From Manduca sexta (taxonomy: Eukaryota > Arthropoda > Insecta > Lepidoptera > Sphingidae): DNA of 64,000 nt. Under the pieces are notes generated by a model that saw nothing but the letters and a program-made list of their open reading frames with translations, searched no databases and was not told where the DNA came from. The stretch is from positions 8,887,826 through 8,951,825 of the forward strand of contig NC_051140.1 in the NCBI RefSeq assembly GCF_014839805.1, given 5' to 3'. Below, one piece after another: positions 11,399-23,300 of the stretch. Positions within the stretch are counted from its first letter, which is position 1; every line of letters starts with the position of its first letter. A program made the translations under genes and the position numbers.

Positions 11399-14300
11399 CT
11401 GTAATTAGAGGTTTCTTTAGTAAGATAAGCAGGCGTCGGAGCCATATTTTTTTTTTCATAAACATAGTCATTAGGCAATATGTATGTATGTAATTATTAC
11501 ATTTCTATTTACCATCCAACATTGTATAATATTTAATAATATAAGTCTGATAACTGAAATTCGTTACTAATTCAGACATCCTTCCAAGAAGCACTTGAGA
11601 TCGCAAAATGATAAATCTTATTACACTATGGAAATATATAAGTACCATCAATAATAATATCATCTCTGTATTATATATTTTTCCATTGCTGGTCACGGGC
11701 CTCCTCTGCTACTGAGAGGGATTAGGTCTTAGTTTACCACGCAGGCCTAATGCGGGTTCGCAGACTTAACATACCCTCAAAATCTTCATAGAGAACTGCT
11801 CGAAAATTCATAGGTACATATATGTGAACTTGCAGGTTTTCATACGATGTTTCCATCACCACATAAAATCAAGAAAATCAGTGGTGCCTTTGAGTTTTGA
11901 AACATTCCATTCCAACTAGGCTATCGCCACTTTATAGCTTATTTTTATTAATCCCTAATAGCTATACCTAATTAGTTTTAATCAGCACACCATTTTGTGC
12001 TGATTATAACTAGTCTGTGTGTTGGCGGTATAAGCCGATGCATTAAAAAAACGTATTTAAATGGCGGCTTGTACTTACGTTGACAGATAGTACAGTTAGC
12101 ATATAAAATTTCAATTCCAAGAGTTTTTTCAAATTAATAATATTTCATTAGCATTCAGTCATTTTCATGAATATTACTTTTTACTAATTTATTAATACTG
12201 CCTATGAGACGGTCCTTCACCGGGTTCATCAAATTGTAAGGGTTCTCTTCCCACAGTTCTTAATTTTTTACTTAACAAAACTCAACAACAATAACAAACA
12301 AGTAACAATGGATGAATAAGAGAAATTTAGAAGAACGAATTCATAACAAAAATCACTGAGCGCATCAAGACAGCATAAAAACAAATCAAGACTGATTATT
12401 CTTTTGGCACTATTGTACAAGCGAAAGAACACGGTAAGTGCCACCGTTTTATATTCGTTTCTTTAATGAACTAAGTTATACACTGTCTTTTACTTATGTT
12501 ATACGTTATGTTAGTAAATGAATATTATCTTATTGTATGGATTACAATATTGTCAACCATTGTAAGTGATTAATTACGACATAATAGTGGTGGAATTAAG
12601 TTTCCTACGTATAAGGATATTGAGTTAGGGGTAGGATGGAGTGCGTAATAGAGTTATAAGCTTCAGAATCTCGCTTATGCCTTGACTTTTAGTTACCAAC
12701 CGGTTAAGTCTGCGCATTAATGCTCTTCAGAGGAAGATCGAATACAACAAGGCTTACTTAGGAATTCCAATAAAAGAAATCGTAATATTAGTTTCTTTTT
12801 TTATTATAAGAAAATATATTAAAAAAACAAGGAAACTACTAAAGATAAAGGTGCGCCTCGCTTATAAAAGTTGTTATAGCACCGTCTACATTTTATGGCA
12901 ATCTGGTGAGTTTCTCATTTCAGGGCACTCGCATATAGGCACGCACGCGGATTTCTCGTGCACCCTCAAGTATCCAGGCTTGCAGGCACACTGCGGTTTG
13001 CACTCTTCCGTTGCATCGCACTTAAATCTTGCCACCAAAGAGAAGCAAAGCCCTGGCGGGCATGACTTTTGGCAAGTGTAAATTTCATTGGGACCAGTAC
13101 AATGCCCTGAAAAGTACAAAAATAATAATTATTACTTAATTCGAGATCTAATCTCTTATAACTCCTCTACCCAATGTAATGATTCTTTAACTTTCAAAAC
13201 AATAGTTAAACCACTATAGATAAATTCTCCATTGTGATGCATGGTCGCGAGCCAAATCATTTAATGAGACAAGCCTGTTTATATCGTGGTTGTAGTCTTA
13301 TCACCATAATAATAATATATTAATTAGCATTAAAAAAAGGTTCAGTTAGAGCCTACTTTCGATATTTATTACCTTCAGGTTTGTTTGAGTCTGATGCCGG
13401 TTTGCCTGAAAATAAAAATAAAGAGTAAGATGGCAGCCATCAAAGACATTTTGTGTACATAAAAACGTGAATTTAAATGTTTATTTAAATATTTAAATAA
13501 TTATGCATAGTTGCAAAACGCTGACGTAGTCTCCGAACTCTCATCACCCCGTATCAAACGCGAGAATGACTACCAAATACTAATTTCAATCTTGGCAACG
13601 GCTTTTCTAATGATCGACGGCATTAGTATAATTTAACAACCCCAGAAAAAAAGAAACAACCCTTTTAATAAAATAGAAAGCAAAAAGAAATAAAAAAGGA
13701 ATTAATACTTACGACACTGTTCCACAGGGATGCAGATACCTCTATCGTCCCTCGCGTATCCGTCATTGCAGTAACATCTGGAGTTGCACATGACGTTCAC
13801 CAGGGGACAATGGGTCCTATTTTGTTTGTCAAGTGTCGCACATACGTTATCACATGCGGGGCCACATTGGAAAAATTCATTGGGACCATTACACTCTTTC
13901 ACTGGAAATAGATCTGAGAAAACATTGTTACGTTACTTTTGGTCTGTATGTAGGTAAGTGCTACCTTTGATTATCCATGTGTGTTCAAATTAATAAAAAG
14001 GGCTCATTTAAATCTTGCTCGCTTTTATGAAAGGCTATTATTATTTTATATTTAATATTACCATCGTCCAACTTACGCTTTTTTATAAAATTTACGAATT
14101 TATAGTGATTGTGGTTTAATTGTCAAGGTAAAGAAGATACCTAATACTTCACTTCCAAAAAGTATTTATTGTATAGTACAAGCGACGATTATATGAAACT
14201 TAGAAGCGCAAAGAAAGAATAACTAGTGCAGAAGAATAAGAAAGCATAGAAAGATAAATAGAGCCTGTATAAGAATATTCACCCACGATAATATTCTACG

Positions 14301-17300
14301 TACCTTTTTGGGTAGCACGTTTCGCTCGTAATGCAGGATTATCTATAATAAAGAAAAATAGTGCTATTAAGTATAAGTCCTAGATACTGACCACAATGAA
14401 ATAAATAAATAAACAAATAAATAAATATATGTATATTGTGTAATTATGTAATTACAGCAAAATAGGCAAATGCGATGGTAGGTCATCTGATGGTAATTGA
14501 TTCTACTACTAGGGTGACCATAAGTCTTATAGTTTACAAATATCCTGTTTTGCAGTCCAGAATTGAAACCAGTTTACGTTTGAAAATTCCACGGTGTATC
14601 TACCCTGCATGGTTACATCGGCACTACGCACTTACCATACTTGAAGGAATGGCGAACGAGTGAATGTAAAAACAGAAAAAATATTTACATATTGTTGACT
14701 GATTGAAAATAATGCTGAGTAAAAATTTTTAGGAAGATAGGTGGCTATTATAACAAAACAAAATCGATTCCCGTGGTGTTCTGTTGTGATCAACCAGTTT
14801 AAATTCTCAAATTATTTTATAATCATTAATATGTATTCATCAACTAAACTGAACGTATCATATTTTTTAAGCTCAATGACAACAAACTTACTGCATTTAT
14901 CCACAGGGACACAATTGCCTGTCTCGTCTCTGGCATATCCATCGCGACAGTAACATCCTGGGTTGCACACGATATTCTTTATAGGACAGTTAGTTCTGTT
15001 TTGTAAGTGCAAGTTTGAACAAACGTTATCGCACGCCGATCCGCAATCATAGAATTCGTGTGGACGAAGACATTTCTTCTCTGGCATCTTCATGTTCCCC
15101 TCGACTGTGAATCCAAACAAATTATCGAATTAATGTTAAATGCTTTAGCGTCTGCTGGTCGTCTTTCAGGTTTTATACAATTGATGAAACGCGTTAATCA
15201 CGATAAGACATTAAATGTAAGTCTCATTATACGAAGTAAGCACCTAAACACATTGAAATAGACTTTGCGTTGCGAATGGCCCTCCCATACGTTATACATA
15301 TATAATTGTTCGCAAATGCTTACAATGGATAACGTTGAGAATCAACATTATTAACTATGGGTGAGTGAACCAATGGGGGGCTTTGCGCTGTCCAGAGCTT
15401 TTTATGTAAGTACTTATTACATGTTAGATTGTTGCGACACTTCCGCTTTTCACCCAACTCCAGAATCAAAGTTTGAGATTCGAAACCCTGAGTTGAATGC
15501 TAAGATATAGGTATATTCACCTGCTGCGGCGTAGCGTTTAGACCGTAATCCCACAGAGTCATCTGTAAATAAAAAATATCCAATAAACAATAATAATTTA
15601 AAATAAAAAGCTTAGTACGTACACAATATGTAATGATATTTTAGCTTGTGATAAATGTTTTTTTTTGTCGGCCTCCGCGATCAACTCCGGGGGAATCCTG
15701 AAAATGGGATTCTGGAATCGACGCCATGGCGACTGCACGGTCCTGGAGGAAACTTAAAGGGGATAGAGAAGCTGGAAAGGAAATATGGGGGAAGGATAAG
15801 GAAACCTCTTAGGATAGGAAGAGAGGAGAAGGCCAGGAAATGTTCGCGAGACCTTATAGGCCTCAATGTGAATTGGCAACCATGACGTATACACACTGAA
15901 CTGTGTGCCTAGGGTTGCGACAAATATCCTTCCGTTTATGGGCTTGTATGTGTGATAAATATATTAATAAAAATAAATAATAATAATAATAGCCCTGTAT
16001 TATATACTGTCCCACTGTTGGGCACGGGCCTCCTCTACTACTGATAGGGGTTAGGCCTTAGTCCACCACGCTGGCCTAGTGCGGATTTGTAGACTTTACA
16101 CAACCTCAAAATTCCTATAGGGAACTTCCTCATGGTGTTTTCCTTCCTTAAAGCAAGCGATGATTCACAAAGAATACACACATAATATTTAGAAAAGTCA
16201 GAGGTGTGTGAAATAATTTCCCGTTATAATATATTTTTGAGTAAGTATTCTCAGGGATCTTTCGTAAGAATTTGTATAGGTAAAGGTTATCAATTAAGTA
16301 TATATATTTACACCGAATGAGTGACATGAAAAGCTTGAATTGGATAGGTACCCACTTATATTTAGTATTATGTTTTTTTTCTACACAATAATATTATTAT
16401 ATAGTAGGTACCTACCGCATTCTTTTTCAGGAATACATTCTCCACTGTCGTTTCTGACGTAACCTCCAGTGCAAACGCATTTTAGCTGGCATATCTTATT
16501 ATTTTCATTTAAACAACTAAAATATATTCCCCTATTTCTACAAGTCTTCTCTGGAGGGCAGACTCGCACACATTCCACATTCTCATTAGGACGGTTGCAT
16601 TCTACAAATAAATATAATAAACATATTATTATGTTCATCAGGTATACATTTCTTTCTTGGTTTCTTCCCCCACAAGGCCACAGGTCAAAGCAATAGCATA
16701 ACTTTACATAATTTACGGATATAAGGATAGCGAATTTATAACCAAAAAAATAAATAATTAAAAAAAAACATTAAAAATCTAATTTCAAATGGCGGCGCGT
16801 ATCATAGTTCTCGCTTGCACTCTAGTGCCATCTATATTCACTTACGGCAACCGTAGACAGAAAAATAACGTCTTGATTTGCTTTGACGTTGTCTTGACGC
16901 GCTTAATAATTTTTGTAATAATTTTGTTATTTTTCCATTGTTACTTGTTTGTTATTGTTATTGAGTTTTGTTAAGTTAAAAATAAATAAATGTTGACAGA
17001 GAATCCCTACTATTAATTGATGATCCCGGTGAAATCATAGGCAGTAGTAGTAATAAATTAGTAAAAAGTAATATTCGTCCTTTATTTTAATTAACATTAT
17101 ATATTCTTTAAGTTTTACCAGTGTTTAGATGTATCTCATATATATATAAGTAGATAGATATATGGGAAATCTTCCAAATAGGTAACTGAGGTAGGTGTGG
17201 ATAGCCGGTAGTCAGTAGCCTAAAGCGATTTCTATCACACAATCTTCGGGTTGAAAGAAACTAATTTAATGAATATGGTCGTTGGTGTCCAATGTTTTAT

Positions 17301-20300
17301 AATGATACATGCAAATACCTTAAATAAATACTGTACATACCTAACTATAATACATATTTTAAGCCATAAATAAAATACTCACATATACATAAATAAATGC
17401 TGTTAGAGTTTGGTATATATTATATCCCTGAATGTGCTGATTGAATTCATGATTGAATGCCAATTAAATATTATTAATTTGAATATAAAAATCTTGAATT
17501 TGAAAATTTATATGCTAACTGTACTAACTGTCAACGTCAGTACAACCCGCCATTTTAGATTCATTTCTTACTAACTTATCTAGTGATCAAACAGCAAACT
17601 TAATTCTGTCAAGTTTGGACTTATATACTTTCCTACAAGTTTATTCAGAACACTCTGTGCCCGAGAGCAACTCGCTCTTGTTCTGATTTTGTTTATATTT
17701 CTAACTAGCTTTTGCTGAAAAAGGTTTAAGGAACAAAAGTCCCGCTTTATATTCTCCCGCGATAAAAAGTAGCTTTTGTACTTCTTAGGCTTTAGGACTA
17801 TCTCCATACCAAACGCCGAAATCGGTTCAGTCATCAGTGGCACAGCCTCGAAAATATAACATAACAGACACGAGTAAATTTAGCATTTATAAGTGTAAGT
17901 ATAGATTATTTATTATGTTATGTAGCATTGATACCACAGATAAAATTTAAATTATCGATTTGATATACTATTGCAAATAAAAAGCATAGCCAATATGTCG
18001 AAATCAAATGATGAAATAAGTAAATTCCGGATCACCTTAAATATAATAAAATATACTTTCAGATTTGTTTCTTATAAAAGTGAAATCAGAATCATCTATC
18101 GCCGTCTGGTATGATTATTGAGCTTTACTTTTTAATTGTCAATATTCATCTTGCAGTTCCAGTGATATTAACGAGATGGCGGTGTATACACTAATTGTAT
18201 CGCCATATTATACCGCTTCAATACTAATTGAGTAAAACAAAATGAATAATTATTCTGGGTCTGAATTCAGAAAATTCGCTGGCGTCATTCATTTTATTAA
18301 TTTGAGAATTAAGTATCATTCACTCATAAAAGAACAATTTTTATGTGAGGTAGCGCCAAGTTGTACGGGATCCAGAGTGTTCTGTATTTAAAAACAAAAT
18401 TTCCGGATGTATAAGTCCGATATCAGTGGTAAATCCACCGGCAACACTGCATTGATGTCATTTTTGACAGCAAACGTCAAGTAGTGTACACAGCTGACAG
18501 CACATTCACCAGTGTTCATACTTCATTATAGTGATGTAACTCGTAGGATTTTGTGACTCGAGTAATTCTACGAAGTGATAGTGATCTGTGAGCTTATAAG
18601 GACTCCAAACAAGAAATACTAGTTCGAAAACTGATTGAAGCGTAATTAAAAAATAAGGCAATCTTATTTAAAATTTTCATACCGTATCTCTGCCATCGAC
18701 CAACAACGACGGGGCTGTAAACTGAGAGTTGCAGTTAAAATCGCCGTTCTACCTGTGACAAGCAACTAACGTCGTGCTCAGTGTTTACATTATTTCGCGG
18801 ATAAAAATAAAGCCATTATTTAAAAATTTAATGAATTCATTAGAATGGAAACATGGTTCTTAACGCGATATTAAAAAGACTTTCTTCTAAAATAAATAAG
18901 TATGTGATAATAATACATAATAACACCAATAAAACGTGTTTTAGAAGGTTGTCAAGAAATGTGGACGTAAGTAAATACAAAATCAATCAGAAAGTACTAC
19001 AACCAATGAAATGTAGTAGTTTTACATATAGAACACATAATTGCGGCGAACTGCGTCCGGAGCATGAGGCACAGAAGGTTACTCTCTGCGGTTGGGTGCA
19101 GTATATCCGGTTATCTAAATTCTTGCTTCTTAGAGACGGCTATGGCCTTATACAATGTACTGTAAATGGCGACATAAGTTCAAATCTGTCTGGTTTACCA
19201 CTGGAATCTGTTGTGATGGTTGAAGGCACAGTTGCTTTAAGGCCTAAAGATATGATAAATCCTAATATGCCAACAGGAGAAGTAGAGGTTGTTATTGACA
19301 AAATCATAGTTTTAAATGAATCCGATCCTGTTCCGTTCAATTTGAGAGATTATCAGAAGCCAAAAGAACAGTTGAGACTACAACACAGGTACATAGATTT
19401 GCGTTCCAGTGAGATGCAACACAATTTAAGGCTTCGTTCTAACATGTTGCACAACATGAGAAGGTTTCTGGTTGAGAAATATAACTTTGTTGAGGTTGAA
19501 ACACCAACATTGTTCTGTCGTACTCCTGGTGGGGCAAGAGAATTTGTTGTGCCCACCCACCATGTGGGATTGTTTTATTCATTAGTACAAAGTCCACAGC
19601 AATTTAAACAAATGCTGATGTCGGGAGCAATGGATCGGTATTTCCAAATAGCAAGATGTTACAGAGATGAAACAACAAGGCCAGATCGACAGCCAGAATT
19701 CACACAACTAGACGTTGAATTGTCATTTACCAATCGTACTGGAGTCCTAACTATGGTTGAAGAATTATTATATGCAACATTTCCAAAACCATTACCGATG
19801 CTGCCTTTCAAGAGAATGACATATAAGGAAGCTTTACAGCAATATGGTTCTGATAAACCCAATTTAACTCACAACTTAAAGTTTATTAATATTCAACATT
19901 TATTTGTAGAAAAGCAGAATGATCCTAATTTTTGTGCTTTATTATTACCCTACCCAAGTGAATTAGGAAAACTACCTGCCAAGTACAAGGAACAAATAAG
20001 GGAATTGACAAAGAAGTATAATACAAAAATCATATTAAATGAAAATATAACAAAAGCGATGGGCATTGACATGGCTGATAAAATTAAGAATGTTGGAGGT
20101 TCCACAAATGCTATGATTATTTCATTAGGCAGTGATGAAAACGCTTGCTTTTGTTTAGGTGAGATTCGAGAAATGTTAGCAAAATTGTTAAGTTCCAAAG
20201 GATTACTGACAGTTGAAGACACAATCCAACCATTGTGGGTTATTGATTTTCCATTATTTTTGAAAGGAGAAAATGGTCTCCAGACATGTCATCACCCATT

Positions 20301-23300
20301 TACATCTCCGCATCCTGATGATTTACATTTATTGGATACTGATCCATTAAAAGTACGATCTCTAGCCTATGATATTGTATTAAATGGAAATGAAATAGGG
20401 GGTGGGTCAATCAGAATACACAATGTAGAACTTCAAAAAAAGGTTATGAAGATATTGGATATTGATCCTGAAAGCTTGAAGCACTTTTTGAATGCTTTGA
20501 GGTTTGGATGTCCTCCACATGGAGGAATTGCTCTTGGACTTGACAGGCTAGTTGGCTTAGCATGTAATGCCGAATCAATCAGAGACGTCATAGCATTTCC
20601 AAAATCACATGGGGGAAGGGATCCATTATCAGGAGCCCCTAATCTTATTTCGGATGATGAAAAAAGGTATTATCATTTATCTATTGAAGAATAGGTTTCT
20701 TGTTAGAGCGTTTTGTTTTTAATTAGAAAAAAGAATTGAAAGGATTGCCTTTCAATTCAATACAAAAAGTATTGACTTTTTGTATGTATTGAGGTTGAGT
20801 GTCCTCCACATGGAGGAATTGCTCTTGCACTTGACAGGCTAGTTGGCTTAGCATGTAATGCCAAATCAATCAGAGATGTCATATCCAAAATCACATTGGG
20901 AAAAGGGTCCTTTATCAGGAGCCCCTAATCCTATTTCAGACGATGAAAAAATGTTTTATTACTTATCTATCGTAGAGGAGATATTTAACTAGAATGTTTT
21001 GTTACGATCAATTTCGAACTCATTCATTTAGAGATAAGCATTCACTCATGTTTCGATTGTTATTTAATAAATCTTACTCAGGGAATAAATATTCATCTTT
21101 TTATTAATATATGACAGATGTACCAAAATATTTCCATTTAGAAAATATTGAGCATTCATTGAAAAATCTATACAGAGGACTGTTATACGTCAGGGGACTG
21201 AACTTAAACGAAATTTAAAATTTAATTGCAGTACAACATACATATATACATACTAAAATTAAATATTTTTTATTGCCATTAAAGTTTGCTGATTATGCAT
21301 TATGTAACTGAACCAAAGAGTTTTAATGTCTTTGAACTGAACAATAAACAAATAAAAAATAACTATTTTTTATTATTTTGTACTTATACTAAATTTTGAT
21401 TCTGAACTCTTTAATAATATTAACTGTACTTGTATAAGTGACTGAAAAATATGACAGTTTATATTTTATCCACCTTATAACCAGTTATAAGGTGAAAGAG
21501 TAATTAATTGATGATTTAAAAAGAGATTTCTTAAGTCATCTTTCTATTGCCAGATTGCAGTGACATACTGTGCCAAATACTTATGTAAGTATTTTAGGGT
21601 TACCTGTTCATAACATCTTACTAGTCTTACTTCGTATTAATATTAGAAACAAGTTATTGCTTGCACCATCGCCCGCGTAGTAAGCCTTTCCCCTTAAAAA
21701 ATTGCCATAAAACAATAGCGCAGCCTGTAAGACGCCAGCGCCATTTTTTTTCTATATTAAAATTCCCATTATTTCCAATGGGAACAAACTACCGGGACAA
21801 AAAATAGCCTGTGTGTTAATTCACGACAATATTTTACTCGTGAGCTAAATTTCATCTAAATCCTTTCATCTGTTTCGGCGTATACTTCTAACATCTATTC
21901 ATTTTTACACATTCGCATTTTTATTTAATAATATTAAGAAGGGAGTATGTTTTTTTTTAATTTGATATTGTAATCAAATTGTAATTAATGGCGCTGGCGT
22001 CGTGTCGTTTCTTTGTTTTTTTTTCATGGGAAAGGCTTTCACGCGGTCTGAGCCGCAAGGAAAACCTAGTAAACACTATATAATAATTCTTACGTGATAG
22101 TATGCTCAAGTTGTTTGGCGTCTATTATATTTTAAAAGATAATATATCTATTGGCCTTGGATGTCGGCCATTCTGATTCAGTACACGGTACAGTTCGAGT
22201 ATATGGCATATACATAGATTCTCGGAGCCGGGTTTCGTACACCGCAATTGCGTTGATTAGATTGGGGTTTTATCTTTACCTACTTACAAGAAAGCCACTC
22301 CCAAGGTTCGTATACACAATTTTTTGAAAAAAGAAAAATAATAAGAAACTATGTTTATAAAGTAGTAGTAGTATACGTAAAGCAAAACAATTGTATTCCC
22401 TTTTACGAAAATTACGCGAACGGAAAACGAAATTTAGCACAGTTAAAATTCATTATAGAGAAGGATTGCAGAAAACATAAAATTTATGCATTCCAAATAA
22501 TATATTTAATTAATTAAAGGGTTTGGACACTGTCTTAACTTTATCAAAGCTGTAAAGGTTCGAAATGACTGATCTGTTCGTAGAAAGGTACCAAGGTCTC
22601 TATGTAGTCCCTACCAAGTGCGTCATTTCATAGGTGTCTGGTTCTTTTGGCGGCGCGCAAAACTACCGCGACCTGAGATGCCAGGAAATAATCGGAGAAT
22701 GTTAAACCGACGCAGACTTGACATGTTCTTTTTTATATTTACTGTGGTATGTCAATTAATAAAATTATTGAACCATTCAGTGCTAGATACTTAATAACAG
22801 GGGAATTCCCATTGAGTCGTGACTATAGTTTTTGTAATGATTTTCCTCATCAGAAGATTGACGTAGATGTTGGGGAAACTAGTGTATATTTTATGCTTGG
22901 TTTTAGTAAAGTCCCTTCGTATGCCCATTGTCGTGTCACCGCATGACACGACATCCTATAATACTTTTGTTTGTAATTTTATCACGTTCAGGTTTTACTA
23001 ATTGAGTAAGTATTTACTAATTGAATAAGTACTTAATTTAAGTTTCATTTAGTACCATGATAGAATTGAACAATGAATAATGCATTGTCATTATATATAG
23101 GTTTGGGTACCGCTGCAGTTATCATATGATTACCTTGCTGTCGGGTACAAGTGACCTTCCGGTTTAGCAACTGCCGGGCTCCAATGGAGAGTGGGAAAGA
23201 ATGGAATCTTGGGCTGCAACAAATGTCCTTCCATGCATGGGCGTGCTTTCAGTGTGAAAACCGAAAGCACACGAATTGCTATAGGATGGGCTTGTACGGA

